64,000 nt of DNA from Blastococcus sp. TML/M2B (GTDB lineage: Bacteria > Actinomycetota > Actinomycetes > Mycobacteriales > Geodermatophilaceae). The stretch covers positions 1,302,001 to 1,366,000 of the forward strand of contig NZ_JAENZZ010000001.1 of NCBI RefSeq assembly GCF_016612865.1, written 5' to 3'. The notes under the pieces were generated by a model. That model saw nothing but the letters and a program-made list of their open reading frames with translations, made no database searches and was not told the DNA's origin. A program made the position numbers and the translations under genes. Below are positions 57,939-64,000 of the stretch, piece after piece (the first letter of the stretch is position 1; every line of letters begins with the position of its first letter).

Positions 57939-58484
57939 TCAGTCCCCGAACGCGCGAAGTGTCCGGGTGACGTGTGCGCGGACCCAGTCCGGGTCGATCG
58001 GCTTGGTCCTCAACAGCCATCGGTGGAACACCGGCCCGTAGAGCAGCTCTGCAGCGGCCTCGGCGTCCTCGACACCTCCCCGCGCGATCCGCCGCTCGAC
58101 AGCCCGGAATTGCGGCTCCAGCAGACGGACGCGGAGCTGCTCAGCGAGATTCTCCCGGGTCTGGATCTCTGCGGTCACCGCACGCAACAACCGATCGGTC
58201 GCCGGATTGGTCATTTCCTCGGCCGTGGTCAGAAGAAGGTTTTCCAGATCGCGGGCCAGGTCTCCCGTGTCCGGGACGTCGATCTCGCCGTCCTCGTCGG
58301 TGCTGCGGGCCAGCAGCGCATCGAAAAGGATCGCCGCCGTCGAGGGCCAGGACCGGTACAGAGTCTGCTTGCTCAGCCGGGCCCGCGCCGCTATGCCTTC
58401 CATCGTCACAGCCGCGTAACCGCCCTCGGCAACGAGCGCGAGGACGGCATCGTGAACGCGAGCGACCGTACGGGCTCGTGCCAC
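57939..58484 (-). CDS. TetR/AcrR-family transcriptional regulator
   Basis: 181 residues from GTG 58484. The N-terminal helix-turn-helix is clear: VHDAVLALVAEGGYAAVTME, then ARARLSKQTLYRSWPSTAAI. The C-terminal ligand domain (EEMTNPATDRLLRAVTAEIQ) is of the TetR_C type without a known ligand. It is divergent from the SDR gene and should repress both across the shared operator. It also lies just upstream of the ABC-F/MFS pair on the same strand. Confidence 0.88.
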   Translation of the reverse strand: MARARTVARVHDAVLALVAEGGYAAVTMEGIAARARLSKQTLYRSWPSTAAILFDALLARSTDEDGEIDVPDTGDLARDLENLLLTTAEEMTNPATDRLLRAVTAEIQTRENLAEQLRVRLLEPQFRAVERRIARGGVEDAEAAAELLYGPVFHRWLLRTKPIDPDWVRAHVTRTLRAFGD

Positions 58485-58488
58485 GAAC

Positions 58489-58533
58489 CCACCATAGCAA
58501 ACGAGACGGTCCGTCCAGTTCTGGTTATGGTGG
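58489..58533. promoter_or_regulatory. Divergent TetR/SDR promoters with a central operator
   Basis: CCACCATA and TATGGTGG form an 8-bp inverted repeat whose TATGGT halves are the -10 boxes of both genes, each 6 bases from its start codon (leaderless). Exactly between them is the 11-bp palindrome GACGGTCCGTC (58505-58515), the probable TetR operator. Confidence 0.6.
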
Positions 58534-58537
58534 GCGC

Positions 58538-59365
58538 ATGACTACGGAACTGACCTGGCTGGTGACCGGTGCGAGCCGGGGACTGGGGCAGGCGCTGACC
58601 ACCGCAGCGCTGGAGGCGGGGCACCGAGTCCTGGCCACCGTCCGGGGCGAGCACTCGCTCCCGTCACACGAGAGACTTCTCGTGCATCGACTGGACGTCC
58701 GCGACCGCGACGGCGCGCACGCCGCCGTCGCTCGCGCACAGGACCACTTCGGACGTCTCGACGTCCTGGTGAACAACGCAGGCTATGGACTGGTCGGCGC
58801 GGTTGAGGAAGTGGCCGAGGAGGAAGCCCGGCAGATCATCGACACGGATCTGCTGGGAGCGCTCTGGCTCACGCAGGCCGCCCTGCCGGTGATGCGCGCC
58901 CAGGGCGCTGGCCACATCGTGCAGATCTCCACCGTCGGTGCCGTCGGCACGATGCCGACCCTGGGGCTATACAACGCGGCCAAATGGGGGCTGGAGGGCT
59001 TCAGCGAAGCGCTCGCCGCGGAGGTGAGCCGGTTCGGCATACGCGTGACCATCGCCGAGATCGGCGGAATCGACACCGACTGGGCCACGGGCAGCATGCA
59101 GTTCGCCGCCCCCATCCCCGCCTATGACGAACTACGTAACGAGCTGTTCGGGAGCCCTGTCGTCCCGTGGCCGAGCACCGGCGGGACCGGAGGCGGCACA
59201 CCGCCCCAGGAGGTAGCGACAGCGATCCTGCGACATGTCACCGACCCGCAGGACGACCGCCTTCGGCTAGTCGTCGGCGACGATGCAGCCGAGCAGGTGC
59301 TCGCAGCCCTCCGACTGCGCCACGTCGACTACCAGCGCGATGAACGATTCCACGGGGCCTTCTGA
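58538..59365 (+). CDS. Short-chain dehydrogenase/reductase
   Basis: 275 residues from ATG 58538. Classical SDR motifs: TGASRGLGQ (cofactor), NNAGYG, catalytic Ser in QISTVGAVG, and YNAAKWGLEGF (YxxxK). The substrate is unknown. The divergent TetR gene and shared operator suggest it is induced by a small molecule that it may then convert. It lies within the mobile element. Confidence 0.9.
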   Translation: MTTELTWLVTGASRGLGQALTTAALEAGHRVLATVRGEHSLPSHERLLVHRLDVRDRDGAHAAVARAQDHFGRLDVLVNNAGYGLVGAVEEVAEEEARQIIDTDLLGALWLTQAALPVMRAQGAGHIVQISTVGAVGTMPTLGLYNAAKWGLEGFSEALAAEVSRFGIRVTIAEIGGIDTDWATGSMQFAAPIPAYDELRNELFGSPVVPWPSTGGTGGGTPPQEVATAILRHVTDPQDDRLRLVVGDDAAEQVLAALRLRHVDYQRDERFHGAF

Positions 59366-59446
59366 CGGGCCGAGGACCGCTGCGTAGCCGGCCGCGGTGG
59401 TTGAGGCAGTCCGCGATGATGAAGCGACCGCTCGGATGAGGAAGTG

Positions 59447-59986
59447 ATGACGACGCGACCGACCCTGTACCTGACCGTGGGACTGCCAGGCACCGGGAAG
59501 ACCACAGAGGCGCGGCGCATCGAGGCCGAGGAGAAGGCGCTCCGCCTCACGAAGGACGAGTGGGTCAAGGCCCTCTACGGGCTCGCGAACCCGCCGTCGG
59601 CCTCGGACGTGATCGAGGGACGGCTCATCGAGATCGGACTGCGCGCACTCGCGCTCGGCATCAACGTGGTCATCGATTTCGGACTCTGGAGCCGAGAGGA
59701 GCGCTCCGCTCTACGCCAGGCAGCGGCCGACCTGGGTGCGGCGGTGGAGATGCGTTACTGCGAACTCACACCGTCTGAGCAGAGGCGCCGGCTTGACCGG
59801 CGCCAAGCGGAAGAGCCGCACACGACATGGCACATGTCCGACGAAGAGCTCGCAACGTGGGCTGCCGTCATTGACGTCCCGACGCCAGCGGAGCTGGACG
59901 GCAGCGAAGGTGTCAGCGATCCACCGGAAGGGTTCACGACGTGGGACGAGTGGCGCAGGCATCGCTGGCCTCCGTCGATCTTCTGA
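59447..59986 (+). CDS. P-loop ATPase/kinase of the AAA_33 (zeta-like) group
   Basis: 179 residues from ATG 59447 with GAGGAAG upstream. Walker A is GLPGTGKTT at the N-terminus; the later DFGLWSREERSALRQ resembles the second nucleotide-kinase segment of AAA_33, zeta toxin and chloramphenicol phosphotransferase-like proteins. The C-terminal part has W-rich stretches (TTWDEWRRHRWPP). It probably phosphorylates a small molecule or sugar-nucleotide. No antitoxin is seen next to it. Confidence 0.7.
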   Translation: MTTRPTLYLTVGLPGTGKTTEARRIEAEEKALRLTKDEWVKALYGLANPPSASDVIEGRLIEIGLRALALGINVVIDFGLWSREERSALRQAAADLGAAVEMRYCELTPSEQRRRLDRRQAEEPHTTWHMSDEELATWAAVIDVPTPAELDGSEGVSDPPEGFTTWDEWRRHRWPPSIF

Positions 59987-60242
59987 CCCCAGGGTCACAG
60001 GCCGCCGCGTTACCAGCCGACGGTGCGCGAGCATTCGTCGTCCGTCCCGTCTTGGTGGTGTATTTCCTTGTGCGGGGCCCACAAGCGGATCCCCTTGTGG
60101 TGACGGTGGGCCGAGCCGCCGCCTGTCCCTGAAGGCGGCGGCGGAGGGCGACAGGGGCGCCCCTGATGACCCAGCAGGACGCGTGCCTCGTGTCAGGCAG
60201 CGCCGCGGTGCCCGGCTGGGAGGACCTGTCAGCGGAGCCGGT

Positions 60243-60248
60243 TACGGT
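60243..60248 (+). promoter_or_regulatory. -10 box of the DUF4062 gene
   Basis: TACGGT ends 6 bases before ATG 60255, again the leaderless arrangement, indicating separate transcription from the P-loop kinase gene. Confidence 0.4.
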
Positions 60249-60254
60249 CGCATC

Positions 60255-61121
60255 ATGGCGTTTGACGCGCACGTCCTTCGAGTTCTTATCGCCTCGCCGG
60301 GCGACACGACCGAGGAGCGCGACGCGGTCGAGCGCAGCCTTCATGGCTGGAACGCCTCACGGGCCGAGCGCGAGCAAGTGCTCCTGCTGCCCGCCCGGTG
60401 GGAGACCGACGCAGTACCCCGCCTGGGCGGCTCCGGGCAGAGCGTCATCAACGAGCAGTTGGTCGACCGGGCGGACATCATCATCGCGCTCTTCGACTCC
60501 CGCCTTGGCCAGGCCACCGAGGAGGCGGTCTCCGGCACCGCGGAGGAGATCAAGAGGGCCCACGAGGCGGGCAAGCCGGTGCACGTCTACTTCTCGGAGG
60601 AGCCTCTCCCGCGAAACGTAGACGAGAAGCAGTTGACAGCCCTGCGCAGGTTCCAGGCGTCGCTGGAGTCCCAGGGCTTGTTGGGCCGTTACGCCAACCC
60701 CGAGGACCTCGGCTTCCAGGTCAGGAACGCCGTCGAGCATGACCTGGAGCACCTGAGCCTGGGGGCGGTGGTGCCCAGGCGCCCGGCCGAGGAGCACGCC
60801 ATCCTCCGCGCCACCTACGAGTTCGAGCGCGAGCCCGAAACAGACAGGCAGGGCCGGACCAGGCTCAAGACGCGGCGCGAGCGGATCCGGATCACTAACC
60901 ATGGCTCGGTCACCGCCGAGAAGGTCACCATCGCCCTGGAGTCGCTGGGCGACAGCAACGCGCCCATCCTCCATGGAGCCGAGGTCCAGCCCGACATCAT
61001 CGCGACGAGTTACTACGACTATCCGGTGATCACCTACGCGGGTTCCGGCAGCGTGAACGTCGTCCTCACCTGGCACGAGGGCGACGCCGAGCAGACGGTT
61101 ACCCAGGCACTCGTGGTCTGA
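60255..61121 (+). CDS. DUF4062-domain protein (TIR-like fold), putative defence protein
   Basis: 288 residues from ATG 60255; the open frame extends much further upstream but without conservation. Residues 1-120 match the DUF4062 pattern: LRVLIASPGDTTEERDAV, then VLLLPARWETDAVP, INEQLVDRADIIIALFDSRL and GTAEEIKRAHEAGKPVHVYF. The fold is related to TIR and deoxyribosyltransferase domains. Residues about 190-288 form a separate beta-rich module. DUF4062 often appears as the N-terminal part of antiphage NTPases, but here no NTPase is attached. Confidence 0.8.
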   Translation: MAFDAHVLRVLIASPGDTTEERDAVERSLHGWNASRAEREQVLLLPARWETDAVPRLGGSGQSVINEQLVDRADIIIALFDSRLGQATEEAVSGTAEEIKRAHEAGKPVHVYFSEEPLPRNVDEKQLTALRRFQASLESQGLLGRYANPEDLGFQVRNAVEHDLEHLSLGAVVPRRPAEEHAILRATYEFEREPETDRQGRTRLKTRRERIRITNHGSVTAEKVTIALESLGDSNAPILHGAEVQPDIIATSYYDYPVITYAGSGSVNVVLTWHEGDAEQTVTQALVV

Positions 61122-61426
61122 CCCGACCCGGGCCACCGGTAACTCGCCCGGTCTGCTGCGCCACCTGAATCCGTGGCCGACCTCCCACTTGGAGGTAGGT
61201 CATCAGCGCGTCACGCGCCGCAGTACTCAGCAGCATCCATCCTCGGGCAGTGCTGCCATCTGAAGCGGAATCGGTCCGCAGCGGGATCGGCGACCGGTGC
61301 CCCGGAAACTGACGTGTTACGCCCATCTCGGAAGGATCCGGCGGGGTGCCCCGACGCCTGCTGGCTGCCGGCACGACCGGCCACCCGCACCGGAGGCATC
61401 TGTTTTGGCGTCCGACTGCTTTCGAG
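61122..61426. other. Gap between convergent defence-type genes
   Basis: A 305-bp stretch in which no open frame shows a recognisable motif. The strong coding-like frames here are shadows. No long perfect hairpin found. Confidence 0.35.
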
Positions 61427-62149
61427 TCATTGGTGGTCGGCCTCAATTTCCGAGTCTGCAACTCCTCTCATTCGATCAACGAAGTCCGCATACAGGTCTG
61501 GATGCGCACGGCGCAGAACCTTCCAGTGGAGGTCTTGAACCGAGTCGATGGCGTCAGGCACGGAGGCGTCCTGCTGGCGAGTGTGGTCTTCGATAAGGTG
61601 CATCTCGATCGACTGCGCCGCCTTACGAACGAACGAGTCGATGCCCTCGGCGGGGATCGAAAGCGGCGTCAGGATGGTGTCTCCGAGGCGATCAACGTAG
61701 AAGCCGGCCTGCTTGTCCGCGTTGCGCCTTCGGGCAGCTTCTTCGAAGGTGACCAAGTCCGCTGGGAAGTAATACTCCTCGCGACGGCTGGCGTCCCAGA
61801 ACCCGCTGAGACCGGAGGTAAACTGTTCAGCAGCCTGCAGTTTCTGCAAGTGGGGGAGCCGTCGGGTGCTCATCTCTGGGGGAAGCAAGATGGGGCCCGA
61901 CGGAGACGGGGGTTGGCCGTACAGGCCCAGTGGCCGGCTCCACTCATATTGGGCCGCCTCGTAAAGCCATAATGCCTTGGCCAACTCCTCCATGGCCAGC
62001 ACCAGCAGCGCTTGCGCCCTACCGGCGCTGGCGTGTGCCGCGAGGATCGCGCCATCTTCCAGCAGCGCGCAGGCGTTGGCCACCAGCGTCTTCCACCACC
62101 GCCGGGCGAATTCGGGGCTGACTTCCTCTACCTGCTCCTCTTGTGCCAT
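61427..62149 (-). CDS. AbiV-family abortive infection protein
   Basis: 240 residues from ATG 62149; the open frame extends to 62557 but the upstream 136 residues are Pro/Gly/Arg-rich and non-conserved. The AbiV/HEPN-like helical signature is ALLEDGAILAAHASAGRAQALL, then VLAMEELAKALWLYEA, and the second family block AARRRNADKQAGFYVDRLGD. AbiV in Lactococcus stops phage by binding the phage protein SaV and blocking translation. It lies next to the right end of the element with the arm repeats upstream. Confidence 0.78.
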   Translation of the reverse strand: MAQEEQVEEVSPEFARRWWKTLVANACALLEDGAILAAHASAGRAQALLVLAMEELAKALWLYEAAQYEWSRPLGLYGQPPSPSGPILLPPEMSTRRLPHLQKLQAAEQFTSGLSGFWDASRREEYYFPADLVTFEEAARRRNADKQAGFYVDRLGDTILTPLSIPAEGIDSFVRKAAQSIEMHLIEDHTRQQDASVPDAIDSVQDLHWKVLRRAHPDLYADFVDRMRGVADSEIEADHQ

Positions 62150-62664
62150 CAACGTCCAGCATGCTCTCCCGCGGAGCTCGCCGGGCACGTCGTCAACCGC
62201 GCAGACTGATGCGGTGTCCCAGGGAAGGATCCGCTTGAGCGCGTCCGGCGCGGCGATCCTCTTGCGGTGATCACCTGACCGGCATACTCGGCGCTTCGTA
62301 CGGCTTGAAGGTCCCCGACGCCCATCCACACAGTTCTGGTCGCTTTCCACAACCGACCCCCATCCGGCTGCGGCGGGTCGGGTGAAGGGTGGGCCGCAGG
62401 CCCATCCCGCAGGGACGCGGAGCGCCCTTCGGGCGAACCCGTCGCAGCCGGCATCCTGAACCGGCTGTGGAGCGGCGCCGTCGTCCCGACACGGTCCGGG
62501 TGGGGCCACCCCGATCGTGCGCCCTGAGTCCGCACCCAGTCCGCAAATAGTCCGCAACTCAGCCGAATCTGGCCGTTACCAACCAGTAGCCTTCAACGGA
62601 AAATCCGCAGGTCAACCCCCATATTCGACGAAGTCCATGATCAGTCCAACACCGGCGAACTGTG
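62150..62664. other. Right-end region of the element
   Basis: A 515-bp stretch up to attR without a supported gene. It contains the phased AGTCCGCA repeats (62527-62556) and the promoter of the AbiV gene. The only long open frame is the upstream extension of AbiV on the minus strand. Confidence 0.5.
62527..62556 (+). repeat. Three AGTCCGCA repeats near attR
   Basis: AGTCCGCA at 62527, 62538 and 62549, each one helical turn (11 bp) apart, 109 bp inside attR. The last is followed by ACTC, as at 47258-47261 on the left end. Confidence 0.6.
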
Positions 62665-62695
62665 CCCGGCGTACAGGCCGACTCGTCCGTCGCCC
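62665..62695 (+). repeat. attR: right direct repeat (rnpB 3' fragment)
   Basis: Exact copy of the rnpB 3' end, but the sequence upstream bears no other rnpB conserved core, so it is only the fragment left by recombination. It marks the right boundary of the element. Confidence 0.92.
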
Positions 62696-62793
62696 CGCCC
62701 CGCCCGGGGTCGGTCGACCCTGGTCCAGGGGAGGCGGCCGGCGCTAGCGTCGGCCGTCCCACGGGGGCCGACGGTGGCGACGGGAGGCTCGCC

Positions 62794-63471
62794 GTGTTCG
62801 TCCAACTCATCCAGGGCAGGACGTCGGACGCCGAGGGGTTGCGCGCGGCGATCGACGGGTGGCGCCGGGACCTGGCGCCCGGCGCGATCGGCTGGCTCGG
62901 CAGCACCGGCGGGGTCACCGACGACGGCCGGTTCTTCGCGCTGGCGCGCTTCGAGTCGGCCGAGGCCGCGGCCAGGAACTCCGAGCGGCCGGCGCAGGAC
63001 CGCTGGTGGCGGGACACCGAGCGGCTGCTCGACGGGGAGGCCGACTTCGCCGAGAGCGAGGACGTCCAGGTCGAGCGGGTCGGCGACATGGACGCGGCCG
63101 GTTTCGTCCAGGTCATGCGCGGTCGGGTGACCGACCGGGCGCGGGCCCGCGAGCTCGTCGCCCAGCTCTCCACCGGTGAGATGGCCCGGCTGCGCCCGGA
63201 GATCCTGGGCAGCGTCCTGGTCAACCACGGCGCCGACGGCTGGACGCAGACCATCTACTTCACCTCCGAGGCCGCAGCCCGCGAGGGCGAGCGCATCGAG
63301 CCGCCCGAGGAGGTCCGGGCCGTGCTCGAGGAGCTGATGGCGCTCGGCGACGGCCCGCCCGAGTTCCTCGACCTGCGGCAGCCGATCCTGCACGCGCCGT
63401 CCCCCGAGACGGACCTGCCCGGGCCCCGGGCGTCGGCCGAGAGGGCCGAGGAGGCCACCCGCACGAGCTGA
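62794..63471 (+). CDS. Hypothetical protein with two ferredoxin-fold (ABM-like) repeats
   Basis: 225 residues from GTG 62794, chosen for GGGAGG 6 bp upstream; the frame runs back to 62662 without conservation. Two similar units are visible: FVQLIQGRTSDAEGLRAAID with ALARFESAEAAARN, and FVQVMRGRVTDRARARELVA with IYFTSEAAAREGE, the strand-helix-strand pattern of antibiotic biosynthesis monooxygenase-like dimeric folds. No catalytic residue is assigned. First chromosomal gene after the element, 98 bp beyond attR. Confidence 0.68.
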   Translation: MFVQLIQGRTSDAEGLRAAIDGWRRDLAPGAIGWLGSTGGVTDDGRFFALARFESAEAAARNSERPAQDRWWRDTERLLDGEADFAESEDVQVERVGDMDAAGFVQVMRGRVTDRARARELVAQLSTGEMARLRPEILGSVLVNHGADGWTQTIYFTSEAAAREGERIEPPEEVRAVLEELMALGDGPPEFLDLRQPILHAPSPETDLPGPRASAERAEEATRTS

Positions 63472-63494
63472 CCCGGGCCGGCTGGTCGCCCCAC

Positions 63495-63560
63495 TCCGCG
63501 AGATCTGCACAGTCGGGCCCCCAGGACGCTCGAAAGCCCCGAGTGTGCAGATCTCGCGGA
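63495..63560. repeat. REP-like inverted repeat between convergent genes
   Basis: Two 23-bp arms (63495-63517 and 63538-63560) are inverted repeats with one mismatch, centred on AGATCTGCACA/TGTGCAGATCT with a 20-nt loop. The right arm ends exactly at the stop codon of the DUF1801 gene. It could act as a bidirectional terminator and resembles dispersed intergenic palindromes of actinomycetes. Confidence 0.65.
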
Positions 63561-63911
63561 TCAGGGGGCGAAGGTGGCGCGCACCAGATCGCGCAGGTGC
63601 TCGTCGGGGATGCCGGCGGCCTCGGTGTGCGGCAGCTTGAGCGTGCCGCGCTCGCCGCACAGGTGCGGGTGGCGATCGCAGAAGCCACCGCTGCGGTCCG
63701 CGCTCCACCCGTAGAGCGACAGCCCGTGCTTCCACACGCCGACGTGCAGCCGTCGCTCGCCCACCACGAAGGTCGGCATCCGGTAGGCCCAGGTGACCGT
63801 CGCCTCCGGGTGCTCGGCGCGGAGGAGCGCGGCGAACCGGTCGAACAGCGCACGCCCGGCCGGGTCCAGGGCGTCCACGTAGTCGCGCACGGCCTGGTCG
63901 GGGGAGTTCAT
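63561..63911 (-). CDS. DUF1801 family protein
   Basis: 116 residues from ATG 63911. The family pattern is clear: VRDYVDALDPAGRALFDRFA, then EATVTWAYRMPTFVVGERRL, HVGVWKHGLSLYGW and GTLKLPHTE. Relatives include YdhG and frataxin-like iron chaperones; function here is not known. A possible divergent gene begins at the window edge. Confidence 0.85.
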   Translation of the reverse strand: MNSPDQAVRDYVDALDPAGRALFDRFAALLRAEHPEATVTWAYRMPTFVVGERRLHVGVWKHGLSLYGWSADRSGGFCDRHPHLCGERGTLKLPHTEAAGIPDEHLRDLVRATFAP

Positions 63912-63987
63912 GCGCCCACTGTGGCGCAGCCGGGGCCGCCGGGGAGCCTCCCGGACGCCGGGCAGCCGCTGTGCCAGGGTGGCCGCC

Positions 63988-64000
63988 GTGTCCGTGCTCC
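63988..64000 (+). CDS. Possible start of a divergent gene (partial)
   Basis: GTG 63988 opens a frame in the last 13 bases, preceded by a region with GC bias suited to a promoter gap. Four codons are too little for support; listed because the divergent position is plausible. Confidence 0.2.

Larger units (their letters stand above)
47170..62695. mobile_element. Integrative (probably mobilizable) element inserted at the 3' end of rnpB
   Basis: A 31-bp perfect direct repeat of the rnpB 3' end occurs at 47170-47200 and 62665-62695, giving about 15.5 kb between copies. The integrase gene lies 23 bp inside the left copy and points toward it, the standard architecture for tyrosine-recombinase islands in RNA genes. 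An excisionase, a relaxase-helicase and accessory cargo follow. No type IV secretion, TraB/FtsK-like transfer or replication gene is visible, so it probably needs a helper element to move. The relaxase is frameshifted as given. The cargo covers drug efflux/ribosome protection and phage defence. Confidence 0.9.

Noticed and set aside
59447-59986. Zeta toxin of an epsilon-zeta pair
   Set aside because: The P-loop resembles zeta, but no epsilon-like antitoxin gene is next to it and other family residues are not clear.
47170-62695. Prophage
   Set aside because: No capsid, portal, terminase or lysis gene is present; the relaxase points to a mobilizable element.

Overview
The window looks like chromosome from a very high-GC actinomycete. 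The supporting signs are pervasive GC-rich codons, many GTG starts, 4-bp ATGA/GTGA overlaps between genes, a mycothiol-dependent-type enzyme, and an actinobacterial FAS-II locus. Gene content and order fit the Geodermatophilaceae (Blastococcus/Geodermatophilus-like); that family-level assignment is inference. Two blocks keep the order known from Mycobacterium tuberculosis Rv2228c-Rv2247: the Nif3 / zinc-ribbon / RNase H-phosphatase block, and the ahpE / DUF3052 / aceE / fasR / fabD-to-accD block.

Layout. 1-6.2 kb: a methyltransferase-like membrane protein, a Ser/Thr kinase, a cyclase plus acyl-CoA ligase pair, and a hydroxyacid-oxoacid transhydrogenase. 6.2-12.5 kb: thioesterase and ribH, tRNA-Met, an M23 cell-wall hydrolase, a VTT membrane protein, a mycothiol-dependent-type enzyme, a diguanylate cyclase and a DUF3145 protein. 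12.6-19.2 kb: the fatty-acid synthase II operon (fabD-fabH-acpP-fabF-accD) under a PucR-type regulator. 19.2-25.7 kb: PAP2 phosphatase, pirin-like cupin, M20 amidohydrolase, aceE, DUF3052, ahpE and tRNA-Val. 26-34.4 kb: a lipoprotein, a polytopic membrane protein, two alpha/beta hydrolases, an epimerase-WS/DGAT pair and a FUSC transporter. 34.4-42.7 kb: Nif3, zinc-ribbon protein, RNase H-phosphatase, GGDEF/EAL protein, TauE, an MFS pump and a repeat-containing secreted protein. 43-46 kb: a stressosome operon in which an ECF sigma factor appears fused to an RsbT kinase, followed by RsbR, RsbS and a stand-alone RsbU N-terminal domain. 46-47.2 kb: PIG-L deacetylase and RNase P RNA.

From 47.17 to 62.70 kb lies an integrative, probably mobilizable element inserted in the 3' end of rnpB. 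A 31-bp perfect direct repeat of the rnpB 3' end bounds it. At the rnpB end it has an integrase, a ribbon-helix-helix antitoxin with a toxin-like partner, and an excisionase. It then carries a MobF/TraA relaxase-helicase with a possible oriT. The cargo is a transglutaminase-like protein, an MFS exporter and ABC-F ribosome-protection ATPase pair, a TetR/SDR divergent pair, a P-loop kinase, a DUF4062 protein and an AbiV-type abortive-infection protein. Both ends carry 11-bp-phased AGTCCGCA repeats that look like integrase arm sites. Chromosomal genes resume after 62.7 kb.

About a dozen genes, including the normally essential fabH and ribH, are broken by single-base frameshifts, nearly all explained by one extra base. 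Sequence or assembly error is the most economical reading, so I annotate these genes as continuous loci and mark the shift.
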